This document shows positions 17,405 through 28,902 of a stretch of 64,000 nucleotides of DNA, piece after piece. A program made the translations under genes and the position numbers. The notes under the pieces were generated by a model. The model ran no database searches. It was given only the letters and a program-made list of their open reading frames with translations, and had not been told where the DNA came from. Where the stretch lies: contig NZ_VFWZ01000002.1 of NCBI RefSeq assembly GCF_006443095.1, positions 806,001 through 870,000 of the forward strand, given 5' to 3'. This DNA comes from Aquimarina algicola (GTDB lineage Bacteria > Bacteroidota > Bacteroidia > Flavobacteriales > Flavobacteriaceae). How positions within the stretch are numbered: the first letter of the stretch is position 1; the number at the start of each line of letters is the position of its first letter.

Positions 17405-17903
17405 GTGTGAGTATTAAGTACAAAGTACGAAGTAGGAAGTAAGAAGTAAGAAGTGTAAAGTAAAACCACCTCGTCTCCCTGAACTTGATTCAGGGTCTCA
17501 CAAGTGAAGCTTTCAATGTTATGAACTTCAATGTAACATTTCTAACTCACTACTCACGACTATCTAACCAAACCCATATAAATGCCAATCTGGTGAGGTG
17601 CTGAGTCAAGCTCAGCATGACGTATCTGTAAACGCAATGTCAGTCTGAGCCTGTCGAAGACCTTTTAAGCATGTGAGAATGTTAGTATGGAAATTAAGTA
17701 CGAATTTCTATGTAAAACCATTTCGTCACCCTGAACTTGATTCAGGGTCTTAAATTTTTAGTATTAGTATTAACAATGAGATGCTAAATCAAATTTAGCA
17801 TGATGCCTAGTATGAATACGCTTTACCTATTTTATAAAAATGATATATCCAGCGCAAAACACTGGATACATCATTTTGTAAAGATGAAAAATAAAGGGTG
17901 ATT
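17405..17903. repeat. REP-like repeat region between moeA and the adhesin
   Basis: CCCTGAACTTGATTCAGGG lies at 17477-17495 and 17729-17747. TGCTGAGTCAAGCTCAGCA lies at 17599-17617, and a diverged TGCTAAATCAAATTTAGCA at 17782-17800. GTCAGTCTGAGCCTGTCGAAGAC lies at about 17638-17660. No gene is visible. The region ends in the terminator hairpin of the adhesin. Confidence 0.75.
17837..17877. terminator. Bidirectional intrinsic terminator between moeA and the adhesin gene
   Basis: AAAATGATATATCCAG (17837-17852) pairs with CTGGATACATCATTTT (17862-17877) with one mismatch and a 9-nt loop. A/T runs on both outer sides make it usable from either strand. It lies 27 bp past the stop of the minus-strand adhesin gene and would also stop transcription coming from moeA. 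Confidence 0.75.
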
Positions 17904-20900
17904 TTATTTTCTAAACAGGGTAAAGTGACCTGTAAACTCTCTTTGATCCCTATCATTTAACACAATCATATACCAATAGTCTCCGGAGGGTAGGCTTCTC
18001 CCCTGATGGAACCCTTTCCAGCCATTATTACGCTGATCTCCTTTGTAATTTGCTAATAGTCTACCGTAACGATCGAAGATTTGTACTTCAATTTTTTCTA
18101 GTAAGGATGGTGTGCCCTCATTATAACCTGTTTGATCAGGATACCAACCTCTTCCGCCATTAGAGTCTAATGTAAAATAGTTTGGAATGATCAAATTAAT
18201 ATATGAGAGTCTATGTGTCTTCTCTACACTACATCCCGTAGCATCTACTACCCGTATGCTGTACTCGCCACTATTACGGATAAAGAAAATATTTGATTCT
18301 AGCTCCTGTTCTACTCCATCACCACTAATAAAGGTTACAAAATAGGTATATTCTCCTGTACCGCCTTCTGTTAAAATCTCATACTCATTTACGTCACTTG
18401 TATTATTAGTTGTTTGTACCGCAGGTTTTGATAATGGGATGTATTCTTCAACAGTAATTGTATCTACAGCTCTCTCGCAACCACTGGCATTCATCATATA
18501 TCCTTGATACTCTCCGTGAGTAACGGTAAAAATGCCATTCATATTCTGATTATTGGCCGGATCCGGAGTACCATTAATTCCCTTTAATGTATAGATAATT
18601 TCTTCTCTGCTTGTTTCTTCACTTACTTCAAAACGCACTGTATAGGTTGCCGGTGCTATAACGTCTCCCGTTTCTTGATCTCTTTCAGGACATTCTACAC
18701 TAGAGGTTAACTCTCCTTCTAGCGCTATTCCCGGTTGGATATTGATCACAAAACGTTTTGGACAGTTATCAGTGTTAGTGGCATCTTTGATCAATAACTC
18801 TGTCTCACCGCCCGGCAAATCAGAAATCACAAGGTTAGTAGGATCTGCAACAGGAATAAATGTAGAACCTTCTCCATTAATACTCCACAAATAAGAAGTT
18901 GCAACACTACCTGATGGGTTCCTACTTGTAATAGATACGGTAGCCGATCCATTGCTATCACCAGCACAAAATTCTGGTTTGGTAGAAATCAACTGTACAT
19001 CTATAATTGCAGGATCTTCTATTTTGATATCATTAAAGAATATAGAACATCCTTTGGCATCTGTAACTTCTATTCTATAGGTATCCGAAGCAAGATTCTT
19101 GAACTCATGTTGACCTACAACTCCGTCTATATTGTCATTGATAAAAGTGAATAAGGCTTCGTCTGCACTATTAACTAATGAGTAAATATACCCTCCTGCT
19201 GTACCTCCTGATACATTTACAGTAATACTACCATCTTCTTCGAAGAAACAAGTAGGATTCTTGGGAGTAACATTTCCTTTGAACTCTGTGGGTTGCTTGA
19301 TGTCAAATACGATATCTTTTGCCGTACAATCTTTGCTCGTTACTTTGTATGTATATGTACCTGCTGCCAGGTTACCAAAGAAACTTCTATTCTGTGGTCC
19401 TCTAGAAATATTGTTTCCTAGATAGTCTGTTCCTTGTAACATATACATATAATCTCCTAACCCACCTGTTACTGTAGCATTAATAGAACCTTCTGTATCA
19501 GCAAAACAAAGTAGTTCTGTATTACCATAATCCGGTGTTACCACAAGATCTGCTACACGACGAACCGGTACTGTATTAGATACTTTTGACACACAACCAT
19601 TATCATCTCTAACATAAAATGCATAATCGCCTTCTGTTAAACCAGTAAATGTATAAGGATTTGATCCGGTTACATAAGTAATACCATCTGTACTAAATTG
19701 ATATGGTGGTGTACCACCTGCTCCGGTTACTTGTATCTTTGCTGTAGGGTTTGTACAAGAAGGTGTTGCTATTGTTCTTACTGTATTGGTTACCTCTGGT
19801 AATGTTGTTATCGTTACCGTTTTTGAGTCTTCGCAATTAAGGTTATCAAATACGGTTACAATATATTCTCCTTTAGGTAGCCCTGTAAAAGAATAGCTAT
19901 CGGTTGCACTGGTTACATCAGTACTTTTTGATCCATCAGGATAAGTAAGGGTAAAAGAATAGTTCCCGGCTCCCTGACCACCAGAAGCTCTTACTGTAAT
20001 CACACCATCGGTACTATCTACGCAAGATAAAGTACTATCGGGAGCAGACAGAATCGTAATCTCTGTGGGAGGTACTATCGTAATTTGCTCTGTAGCTTCA
20101 CAACCGTTTTTGTCTTTAACACGTACTTGATAAGTTGTTCCTGCGGTTGCCGGATTAAGGCTCTCAAAAAGTGGATCGTCTGTATATGTCGCATATGGTG
20201 CTATTGGCGTACCTGAACTATCTTCTAATCGATATTCAAAATCTCCTGCTCCACCAGTTACTACTGTTTCTATAATAGCGTCGTTGTCTGAGCTACAATA
20301 CCCGGCAGTAATTAATTTGATCGACACATCCATAGCGGCAGGTGCGCTTATCGTATAGATATTGGTATCATCATCGCAACCTGTCGTTGGATCCTCTACG
20401 GTAACCTGAAGATTACCGGCTTCTAGTCCTGTTATCAATAGCGGATTATTAACTGTAGTATCGCCTGTACCGTTTGTCATAGTACCTGTTGTAAGGTTTC
20501 TTACTTTATAATTATAATTACCTGTATGCCCACTTACCATAAGCGCTATAGAACCATCCGGTGGTAAAACATTAGCACAACTAACATTGTTTCCGTTTAC
20601 AATAACACCTTCGATTGTATCATAAGCTACTACTGCATATGTATCTGTAATTATCGAACATCCTGTACCCTGATCGTATATCTCAAACACGTAGTTCCCT
20701 ACTTTTGGTAAAGAGAATGGACCGCTTGTCGTCATTGTACCGCCTGATGCAATATTATTTTGCGCTGTTACAGCGCTACTCATTTCTACAAAATTAAAAG
20801 GTCCTTTCCCTCCTGTTACTGATACAGTTACGGTTTCTGTATTGGTATTGCAATTTGCAGGGGTAACCGTAGTTACATTAGTTGCTGTCATATCAGGGTG

Positions 20901-23900
20901 ATCTGGTATTATGATCACAGCATGCGTGAATGTACAGTTGTTTTTATCTTTTACAGTTATTGTATAATTACCTGGTGTACTTGCATCTATGGTATACTGG
21001 CTTCCTGTTACTCCAAGACCTGTACCCGATGCAGCTCCTGTATACGATAATTGATATGGTGCTGTTCCTCCTGTGATGTCTACCACAATATCAGGTAAAA
21101 CTTCGGCATTACTCGCATTACAGTTATAATCTGTTGGGGTTGCTACTGCGTTAAGAATTGCAGGTGCTTTAATTTCTATAGGCCCCAGAGTATTTTTACA
21201 TCCAAAAACAGAAGTTACTGTTACATTATACTCTCCTGCTGCAATATTCTTAAATAACGGATTATCTGTTTGATCGCTACCCACCTGAGTACTCGTAATG
21301 GCATCAAAAAGCTGATATGTAAATGGATGGTCTGTATCGGTCCCACTTTGCAACGCTACCAAGATAGAACCATCGTTTGCAGCAGCACAAGATATATCTT
21401 CTGTATCTGATAGTACAAGTACAGGGTTTGTATAGACTCTTGTTGTTTTTGTTTTAGCTGAACAGCCTGAAGCGTTAACTCCTGTATCGGTTACCTCTAA
21501 CTCGTAATCTCCTGCGAGAACTCCTGTAAAAATATGATTTCCTGTTTGAGTACGATTAACGGTGCTTCCACTAATATCTGTACCAGATAATGTAAATGTA
21601 AAGTTAGTAGGGTTGGTTGTATAATCCGATCCTCCGGCTACAGTTGCTACAATATCATCACCTGTAGTACATGTAGGTTCGTTATCAAAATCTGCATTTA
21701 CAATGAGGTCTTCATAAATCACCATGGTTTCTGTAGTGATACAACCATTAACATCTCTCACAGATATTGTATAATTACCTGGTGCATTCACTGTAAAATC
21801 ATGACTTGCACCATCATCTACAAAGCTAACTCCATCTATACTATATGCCAATTGACCCGCTCCTGTTGCATGTGCCGTAAAAGTATAACTACTACCAAAA
21901 ATACATTGATCATACGAAGCAATTGGGTTTATCACCGGATCTGCAATAGTATTTAATGTTACAGAAACTGTACTCGTTGTACACATTTTTTGATCTTCTA
22001 CTCTAATTGTATATGTGCCTTGTGGTAATGTATTGAAGATGCCATTGGTATTAGAAGCTATATCCATAAGACCATCGTTTGCAGTATAAGTAAAGTTGCC
22101 GTTACCTCCTGTAGCAATTACAATAACTTCTGGGTTTTTGGTACAGAAACCATCTTTCTGACTTACTTTTTGAAGTTTTACTGGTTCTGGCTCTGTGATT
22201 GTAAATTGCATAGCGGTATTACAAGGTGCTGCCAGGCCTGCATCGGTTTCAAATACTCTTAATTGATATGTCCCCGGAGCAAAACTGGTAATCTCTCCGG
22301 TAGCAGCAGCTCCTGTTGGTCCGGATTGTATTGTTCCATTAGAAAAAGTATATCCCGAGGTGATTTCTGTATTCAAATCTACAATACTGTATAGTCTATA
22401 GGTAAGCTCGTTACCACTATACCCGGTAATTTCATAAGAAACCTTACCATTATCTGCAGCATTACAACTAGATGCTGTCTCTATAATCGCGATACTGATC
22501 GAAGATGGGCTTGGTTGTGGTTTTATAGTTCTGATATCTGTACAATTTGTAGTCGTATCCAAAATCTCATAGGTAAACGGAGTATTAAAATCTAAACCAC
22601 TAATCTGATGAGTTCTAATATTCGTATCTCCAGATGAGGGGAGTGTGGTTCCATTTAAGTTTCCAAAAGTTCCGCTAGGGTATTCTCTGATTTGAAAAGG
22701 TCCTGTACCATCTGTTACTGTAATATCTATAGTTACTCCTCCGACACAAGAAATTGTAGGGGCAGATTCTGTAACCGTAAATATTGCTTTGGTAGCGATA
22801 TTGAAGTTTGCTTCAGTTTTACATCCATTACTATCTACAATTCTTAAGATATAATCTCCAAAAGCAAGGTTATCAAAAGTTATTGTACTTGCTGTAGTTG
22901 CCAAAGTAGGGTTACCTGCTACTGGCACAACCTTGTCGTCTAGCGTAACTAGCGTATAATCATAAGTTCCTGTACCACCAGAAACTCCTGTGAGAGTAAC
23001 CTCTCCTTCTTTGGTTACCCCTGTTACTTCATTACAGCTAATATCTTTCTTATCTAATTTTCCTATAGTGATAGGTGCAGGATCCGGAACTGTTACAGAA
23101 AGCACAGTCGTTTTACATTCTTTTGCATCTTGAATAACATAAGTGTATGGTCCGGCAGCTAGCCCTGCATATGAAGTCTGATTACTAAAACCTGCTCCAT
23201 TAAAATTAATCTTATAAGGAGGCGTTCCCAGTGATGGGTCTATCGTGAATTCTATGCTTCCATCTGCATTGCCTACACATGTAGGAGTATTGATCTTGGT
23301 TGCAGATAATGCAGGTATTTCTGTCGGTTCGACTACTACTCTGTTGGTTATCGCTTCGCAATCATTGTTGTCTTTAACTTTAAAAATATACGTTCCCGCG
23401 GTATTTGTTGAAAAAGGTGATCCTCCTGAAACCGAAGTATATGTTGCTCCATTATCAGTACTTACTTCTATCATAAAAGGACCTGTACCGCCTGTATTTG
23501 TAATATCTATAGTTGCGTTAGGGGTGCCTGTACAATCTAAATTTTTTGTCAACTTTGCATTGGCTAAAAGTGTGTTTGCTATTGTTTTATTGAGCGTAAC
23601 ATCACATCCATTAGCATCTGTAATGACGATAGCATAGGTGTCTGGCAAGAGATTAGCAATACTAAATGTAGTTCCTGCTATCAATTGTTGAGCGCCCTTA
23701 TTTACCGAATAATGAAAAGGTGCTTTTCCTCCTGAAACACTAATATCCAATCGTGATTGATCTGTAGTATCATAACATAAGTCTGATGTATTTTCTATGG
23801 TTGCCGATAGTACCGGAGGGGTAGTAATAATAACAGTATCATCAATACTACAGCTCTGATTGTCTTTGGCGATAATGGTATATGTATCTGCTTTATCAAT

Positions 23901-26900
23901 AGTAAATTTGTTACTTTTTTGTGGTCCGGCAACAGTAGTATTACTACCATCCTTAAGCTCGAATTCTATACCGCCATTACCTCCCGATGCTGTAACTGTT
24001 ACTATCGCATCATTGATACATGTAAGAGGTTTAACATCTATCTTATCTATAGCAATAGCGCCTGGCTCTGTAATTGTAATATTGCCTGTTGCAGTGCATT
24101 TTGTTGTAGTATCGGTTACCGTAATTGTATACATCCCGGCTCCTAGCCCATTCACAGGAGTTGTTCTGGCTGTAACTGCGTTACCTGTTATTGTTCCTGA
24201 AATTGTACCTCCGGAAACCTCATAATCATAGGATGTTGTAGCAAAATCAATATCTGTTACTGTAAAAGATATTATTCCATCTGTATCTGTATTACAGGTT
24301 GGTCGCTTAGTAACGGTAGGTTTTACAGCAATAATGTCTATATTTTGTAAGGCAACATTTTCTGTATAGATACATCCATCTGTTGTTGTTCTTGCTTCAA
24401 AAGTATAAGTGGTTCCTGCCGGTAGGTTCTTGAACATATTGGATGTTTGCCATGGCTTTACTTGTAACGCCGGTGCTGTGATCCTATACTCAAAAGCTGT
24501 AGCTGCATTGGTAGCCGTAGGTGTAATCGTAACATCAGAGGTCAATGCAGGACATTCTACCTGAGAAAAGTTGAAATCCAGATCAATCACTTGCTGTAAA
24601 GGATTCACCGTTAAAGAACCAAGATTTACCGGACAAATATGAGTATCTGTATCTCTTATATATACGGCATATACGCCATCCTTAAGCCCTGTGAAAACTC
24701 CACTTGTATTAGAGAAATCCACCCCATCAATACTATACTCATAAGAGCCATTACCATTTTTGGGGTTTGTAACACTAATCGTTGCAGTTTGCTCAGGTTT
24801 ACCGGTCGCATCACAACGGTATTCTTGTGTAATCGCTATATCTGCTTCAATGGCTTTGGGAGCTTCAAGAGTAGTACTGGCTGCATTTGATTGACATCCA
24901 AAACGATCAATCACCAAAACATTGTGGCTTCCTGGTTTTACATTATTAAAGGTATGTGTTGTTTCATTTAATGCTGCTGTAAATGTAGAACTATCCAGAA
25001 TATAGATAAATGGCCCCTTACCAGAAGTTACGTTTACTACAAGTGATCCATCATTGCCCGGGCATTTGGCTGTAACTGGTGTCATGCTTACGCTTACGGG
25101 ATCATAAGTACTTACGGTTACTGATCCTGCCGGAATAATACATTTTGTTGTAAGGTCTTCTACAAAAATGGTATATACTCCTGCACTAGTAAAGCGAAAC
25201 TCATCTGTTGTTGAAACCTCCGGAGACAGTACTGGTGTCATCGTATTACTTGTACTGAAACGATAAGAACCGCTTCCTCCTGTTATGTTTACTTTTACTA
25301 AGGCTGTAAATTGATCTGGATCAAAAGCCGGAGAAGTCACAAGAGGGTCCGGCTGATAATTTACATTACAGCTTAAATCTTTTTTCAGACTTGCAACTGC
25401 AGAAAAAGCAGGTGACTCTTTTACTATTACATTTTGAGTATCTACACAACTTCCATCATAAGATAATACCTCTACAGTATAAGTATCAGGATTTAATCCT
25501 GTAAACGTATGGTTGGTTTCTGTTGTTGGCCCTTCGGTTGCTGTAAAGGTATTGGTTGTACTACTAACCGTGTAAGTATAATTAAGCACACCATTTTCTA
25601 CGTTGATTAGTACCTCTCCCGTATCACTTGGACATTCTGGAGCTGTTGCTGTAATGACAGCAGTTGGATCCGGAGTGTTTACCAAACGGGTTGCAGTAAA
25701 TACACAAGCCGTTGGTAATCCATTCTTTTGCCTAACATTTACTTTATAATTCCCTTTTTCTGTTAACCCGGAAAACTCTGACAAGTCTTGATATCCATTA
25801 CTATCGGGATCATTTACATCTCCTGTAACAGGAAGTATTTTTCCTGAAGGAGTTTCTAACTGATATTCGTATTGATTTGATGAATTTTGAACACTAAGGA
25901 TCCCTTTTTCTGTACAGACTACATCCTGAATAAGAACAAGATTAGGTTCAAAGCTATTTTTATATACATTAAAATAAAATGGAATCGTACATCCCCCATC
26001 AAAAGAGGCATTTATTCTATATTCTCCTGATTCTTTTATGGTAAAATCAGATCCATTTGCTACTTGTACCCATTCAGAATCACATGCAGAAGCAACTGTA
26101 GGACAATCTTCATCTCTTGGTACAGATGGACATGCTGTTGCATCCAAACGCTCCCATGTTATACTATTTGCTCCTACAAACGGGGGGTTAAGATAGATCT
26201 CATCATCTTTACCACACAAAAATAATTCTGGAAATTTTTCTGCAGTAACCGGACAAGTTCTTACATTGCCATTTACTCCCGCCGACTCTGCGATAGCAAT
26301 CACCGGGTTTTGTATTGTATTAAATGCTTTTACCGTCCAGATTTCTGATAAATTAGTACATCCTGTTGTGCTAACTTTATCTACTTTATATCGACCTCCA
26401 TTGCTAATCGTAATATTTTGTCTACGTCCAATTACGGCTCCGGTATCAAGATTCGTCCAAGTATAAGAATTAAAGCCTGATCCAGCGGCAATATCTACAG
26501 GTCCAGTACAAATAAATGCTTCGTAATTATTGTCACAACGAGACACATCTATTGTAAATACAGAGGCTCCTTCTACATCAAAAAGACATGCATCCTGACT
26601 TAAAATACTTTCTTGATCTCGTATTATAGTCATAGAATCTTTCCCTGTATAGGTAACAAAAGCAGTATTTTTGATTTCATTAGAGCACGCATCTCTAAGA
26701 TCAATACAACTAGAAGGGATATCTATTTTGAAACGTACTTGTATAGGACTGTCATCTTTTTCTATAACAGTATTATCGATTATAATTTCAACTTCTCTCT
26801 TGGTAGCATTGTATGACGGGGTAATCCCACTATCGGCCTCAAAGCTTCCTGATCTAAACGATACATTGTCTGGGATCTCATCCTTTATCACTGCATCTAT

Positions 26901-28118
26901 GATATCTTCTCCTCCTTGATTTTCTATTGTAAGTTCATAATAAACCTGTTCTCCCAAATCAACAACCCCTCCTGTAATATCATTTCCACTACTATTCAGG
27001 ATTCTCTTTTTTACTTTTAGTACCGGATAATCTATAACTACGGGATCTGTGTAAGGAGCTGTAGTTACTAATCCATCAGAAGAAACTGTAGCAGGATCAA
27101 CTCCATAAACTCCGGTATCATTACCATCGGCATCGGGATCATTATAAGCTTCGTCTGCGTCGCTACACCCATCTGAATCGCTATCCAGATTAAGAAAATC
27201 CGGAGTGCCATCATTGCCTATATCTATAGGTGTAATCCCATCTCTTGCAGAGCTAGGTATACCATAAGTCGTGCTATTATCGGTATTATTGTCGGTATCA
27301 TCTGCTTTACCATCATCATTATCATCTCTACCTCCTGCTTCTACCACGTCATATACCCCATCATTATCACTATCAAGATCTTTATCATTTGGAATCCCAT
27401 CTGAATCAAAATCAGGGCATTTTTTTACTAAAAATACCTGAACATTGTCGACAAGGTTACCAATACTTCTATGGTTTCTGTCTGTAGATACCGATTCTAG
27501 TATAAAAAGCGTATTGGTTTGACCTGCAGGAACTGTATATGAACCTACATAATGTTTCCAGTTACTTCTTCCTGTAGTCATGATCTGTTGTACAGGAGCT
27601 GTTGCAAGACTGGTTCCTATTCGTACAGAAGCTTTGTCAACACCTCGTCTACCTTTGTGATAGACCGACCAGATAATACGATCTCCAGGCTGGATATTTA
27701 ATCTTTGATAAACTGCTGATGGGTTGGTTGAATTTAATTCTATTATAATATCTTGATCAGGAGCAACAATTCTTTGAAAATCTTTTCCCCAAAATTCGAT
27801 TAACCTACTAGATAGAGAACTTTGCCATCCTACTACTTTAGAATCCCTGACAAGACCCCAACGTCTGGGAGCAACTAATTTATCTACCTCAAAACTTCCG
27901 TTTAATATTGTTTTCTCAAACCCACATTCTACATCATCAAGAATACCATCATTATCATCATCCAGATCATACAGGTCACAGATCATGTCATTATCATGAT
28001 CTCCTTTTCCTATATTATCAACAGTAAGGCAATCTTGTGCATATAAATTAAATGAGGTGATCAGTAATATTAATATTACTGTCCCTAGAGACGGTTTTTT
28101 ACAATGTGTTACTTTCAT
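17904..28118 (-). CDS. Giant SprB-repeat surface adhesin with T9SS type B sorting domain
   Basis: This is a 3404-residue secreted protein. In order: a signal peptide ending NLYAQ (about 1-28); Asp-rich thrombospondin type 3/calcium motifs (DNDMICDLYDLDDDNDGI); a jelly-roll-like segment (about 65-230, LNGSFEVD...WQS, resembling DUF642/carbohydrate-binding folds); and a second Asp-rich block (DSDGIPNDKDLDSDNDG). A DUF11-like domain (about 370-480, YELTIENQGGEDI) follows, then roughly thirty SprB repeats of 70-80 residues (NVSGG-PFxYxxD and YTIxVxDxNGC patterns). The C-terminal type B sorting domain has IPNYFTLDSNG, IFDRYGRLL, GWKG and LPSGDYWY. Such proteins are exported by the type IX system, attached to the surface and linked to gliding or adhesion. 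The gene stands alone, antisense to and between moeA and the other cofactor genes. Confidence 0.93.
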   Translation of the reverse strand: MKVTHCKKPSLGTVILILLITSFNLYAQDCLTVDNIGKGDHDNDMICDLYDLDDDNDGILDDVECGFEKTILNGSFEVDKLVAPRRWGLVRDSKVVGWQSSLSSRLIEFWGKDFQRIVAPDQDIIIELNSTNPSAVYQRLNIQPGDRIIWSVYHKGRRGVDKASVRIGTSLATAPVQQIMTTGRSNWKHYVGSYTVPAGQTNTLFILESVSTDRNHRSIGNLVDNVQVFLVKKCPDFDSDGIPNDKDLDSDNDGVYDVVEAGGRDDNDDGKADDTDNNTDNSTTYGIPSSARDGITPIDIGNDGTPDFLNLDSDSDGCSDADEAYNDPDADGNDTGVYGVDPATVSSDGLVTTAPYTDPVVIDYPVLKVKKRILNSSGNDITGGVVDLGEQVYYELTIENQGGEDIIDAVIKDEIPDNVSFRSGSFEADSGITPSYNATKREVEIIIDNTVIEKDDSPIQVRFKIDIPSSCIDLRDACSNEIKNTAFVTYTGKDSMTIIRDQESILSQDACLFDVEGASVFTIDVSRCDNNYEAFICTGPVDIAAGSGFNSYTWTNLDTGAVIGRRQNITISNGGRYKVDKVSTTGCTNLSEIWTVKAFNTIQNPVIAIAESAGVNGNVRTCPVTAEKFPELFLCGKDDEIYLNPPFVGANSITWERLDATACPSVPRDEDCPTVASACDSEWVQVANGSDFTIKESGEYRINASFDGGCTIPFYFNVYKNSFEPNLVLIQDVVCTEKGILSVQNSSNQYEYQLETPSGKILPVTGDVNDPDSNGYQDLSEFSGLTEKGNYKVNVRQKNGLPTACVFTATRLVNTPDPTAVITATAPECPSDTGEVLINVENGVLNYTYTVSSTTNTFTATEGPTTETNHTFTGLNPDTYTVEVLSYDGSCVDTQNVIVKESPAFSAVASLKKDLSCNVNYQPDPLVTSPAFDPDQFTALVKVNITGGSGSYRFSTSNTMTPVLSPEVSTTDEFRFTSAGVYTIFVEDLTTKCIIPAGSVTVSTYDPVSVSMTPVTAKCPGNDGSLVVNVTSGKGPFIYILDSSTFTAALNETTHTFNNVKPGSHNVLVIDRFGCQSNAASTTLEAPKAIEADIAITQEYRCDATGKPEQTATISVTNPKNGNGSYEYSIDGVDFSNTSGVFTGLKDGVYAVYIRDTDTHICPVNLGSLTVNPLQQVIDLDFNFSQVECPALTSDVTITPTATNAATAFEYRITAPALQVKPWQTSNMFKNLPAGTTYTFEARTTTDGCIYTENVALQNIDIIAVKPTVTKRPTCNTDTDGIISFTVTDIDFATTSYDYEVSGGTISGTITGNAVTARTTPVNGLGAGMYTITVTDTTTKCTATGNITITEPGAIAIDKIDVKPLTCINDAIVTVTASGGNGGIEFELKDGSNTTVAGPQKSNKFTIDKADTYTIIAKDNQSCSIDDTVIITTPPVLSATIENTSDLCYDTTDQSRLDISVSGGKAPFHYSVNKGAQQLIAGTTFSIANLLPDTYAIVITDANGCDVTLNKTIANTLLANAKLTKNLDCTGTPNATIDITNTGGTGPFMIEVSTDNGATYTSVSGGSPFSTNTAGTYIFKVKDNNDCEAITNRVVVEPTEIPALSATKINTPTCVGNADGSIEFTIDPSLGTPPYKINFNGAGFSNQTSYAGLAAGPYTYVIQDAKECKTTVLSVTVPDPAPITIGKLDKKDISCNEVTGVTKEGEVTLTGVSGGTGTYDYTLVTLDDKVVPVAGNPTLATTASTITFDNLAFGDYILRIVDSNGCKTEANFNIATKAIFTVTESAPTISCVGGVTIDITVTDGTGPFQIREYPSGTFGNLNGTTLPSSGDTNIRTHQISGLDFNTPFTYEILDTTTNCTDIRTIKPQPSPSSISIAIIETASSCNAADNGKVSYEITGYSGNELTYRLYSIVDLNTEITSGYTFSNGTIQSGPTGAAATGEITSFAPGTYQLRVFETDAGLAAPCNTAMQFTITEPEPVKLQKVSQKDGFCTKNPEVIVIATGGNGNFTYTANDGLMDIASNTNGIFNTLPQGTYTIRVEDQKMCTTSTVSVTLNTIADPVINPIASYDQCIFGSSYTFTAHATGAGQLAYSIDGVSFVDDGASHDFTVNAPGNYTISVRDVNGCITTETMVIYEDLIVNADFDNEPTCTTGDDIVATVAGGSDYTTNPTNFTFTLSGTDISGSTVNRTQTGNHIFTGVLAGDYELEVTDTGVNASGCSAKTKTTRVYTNPVLVLSDTEDISCAAANDGSILVALQSGTDTDHPFTYQLFDAITSTQVGSDQTDNPLFKNIAAGEYNVTVTSVFGCKNTLGPIEIKAPAILNAVATPTDYNCNASNAEVLPDIVVDITGGTAPYQLSYTGAASGTGLGVTGSQYTIDASTPGNYTITVKDKNNCTFTHAVIIIPDHPDMTATNVTTVTPANCNTNTETVTVSVTGGKGPFNFVEMSSAVTAQNNIASGGTMTTSGPFSLPKVGNYVFEIYDQGTGCSIITDTYAVVAYDTIEGVIVNGNNVSCANVLPPDGSIALMVSGHTGNYNYKVRNLTTGTMTNGTGDTTVNNPLLITGLEAGNLQVTVEDPTTGCDDDTNIYTISAPAAMDVSIKLITAGYCSSDNDAIIETVVTGGAGDFEYRLEDSSGTPIAPYATYTDDPLFESLNPATAGTTYQVRVKDKNGCEATEQITIVPPTEITILSAPDSTLSCVDSTDGVITVRASGGQGAGNYSFTLTYPDGSKSTDVTSATDSYSFTGLPKGEYIVTVFDNLNCEDSKTVTITTLPEVTNTVRTIATPSCTNPTAKIQVTGAGGTPPYQFSTDGITYVTGSNPYTFTGLTEGDYAFYVRDDNGCVSKVSNTVPVRRVADLVVTPDYGNTELLCFADTEGSINATVTGGLGDYMYMLQGTDYLGNNISRGPQNRSFFGNLAAGTYTYKVTSKDCTAKDIVFDIKQPTEFKGNVTPKNPTCFFEEDGSITVNVSGGTAGGYIYSLVNSADEALFTFINDNIDGVVGQHEFKNLASDTYRIEVTDAKGCSIFFNDIKIEDPAIIDVQLISTKPEFCAGDSNGSATVSITSRNPSGSVATSYLWSINGEGSTFIPVADPTNLVISDLPGGETELLIKDATNTDNCPKRFVINIQPGIALEGELTSSVECPERDQETGDVIAPATYTVRFEVSEETSREEIIYTLKGINGTPDPANNQNMNGIFTVTHGEYQGYMMNASGCERAVDTITVEEYIPLSKPAVQTTNNTSDVNEYEILTEGGTGEYTYFVTFISGDGVEQELESNIFFIRNSGEYSIRVVDATGCSVEKTHRLSYINLIIPNYFTLDSNGGRGWYPDQTGYNEGTPSLLEKIEVQIFDRYGRLLANYKGDQRNNGWKGFHQGRSLPSGDYWYMIVLNDRDQREFTGHFTLFRK

Positions 28119-28902
28119 TTGTCAGTTAGTGTTTACTTGGGGTCAGAAAAGATGAATATTAGTCATATCGATCTCTCTGGATGATCTATAATCACTGGAT
28201 CTACAGCAATTATAATTTTTGAACTATACAGCACTACTGCAGAATATTACTTTGATAACAATAGTATTCTACTAGGGGAAATAGATCGCCGATAGTCATT
28301 AATCTGATTAGTTTTTGTACACTTTATATAGACATTTACGCTTTTACAAAACAGATGTAAACAATGCTTTTAGCTTTTAAAAAAGCATCTCAAAAGTGTT
28401 AAAGGGCTAAATAGATAAATTGGATATCTACATTTTGACGTATTCTAACTAGTAATTAGCTATAAGTCTCTTTGATAGAGAGATAACTTAATTTGAGTAG
28501 TATTTTGTGGGGTAAAGTAGTTTTTCTTCATATGCTTTATTTTGGGGCTTTTAAACATTTAAATTTCGGTAAATTTACAAAAAAAAATGAATTTTTTGAT
28601 TTTTTAACTCTTTATAATTGCTTTTTATCGTTATAAAATAAATAATTTTATATTTTTTGTAGTATAAAACTTACTTTAAAATTTTACATTTTAACCATAA
28701 CATAAAGCCTTCAAATCCTTAAATCCTCTCTACATCTATACAAGATTGGTTTTTTGATACACATTGGTCTTTTTAATGATGATTCTAATCTTGAAAAAAA
28801 CAGTGATTTTGTTTTGGATGTATTAAAGTTCTGATAAAGAAAAACATTATTACAATAATCGTTGTATCTTTAAATGCTAAACGGTTATTAATTTAGATAT
28901 CG
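28119..28902. other. Divergent intergenic region between adhesin and cofactor operon
   Basis: This 784-bp, AT-rich region must hold the adhesin promoter (minus) and the cofactor operon promoter (plus). A TATCTTTA element, close to the -7 consensus, lies at 28865-28872 upstream of the modE-like gene. An ATGCTTTT/AAAAGCAT stem spans 28364-28388. I see no riboswitch that I can name; the known Moco riboswitch is not evident. No further gene is supported. Confidence 0.4.

Noticed and set aside
15373-17830. CRISPR-like array in the repeat region
   Set aside because: Repeats are palindromic, of three kinds, unevenly spaced and not separated by unique spacers of constant length. No cas gene is present.
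17904-28118. Several plus-strand open frames inside the adhesin gene (for example 23245-23637 and 23860-24225)
   Set aside because: They are antisense to a long gene with clear repeats and motifs. Their products are Val/Ser-rich reverse translations without signals or domains.
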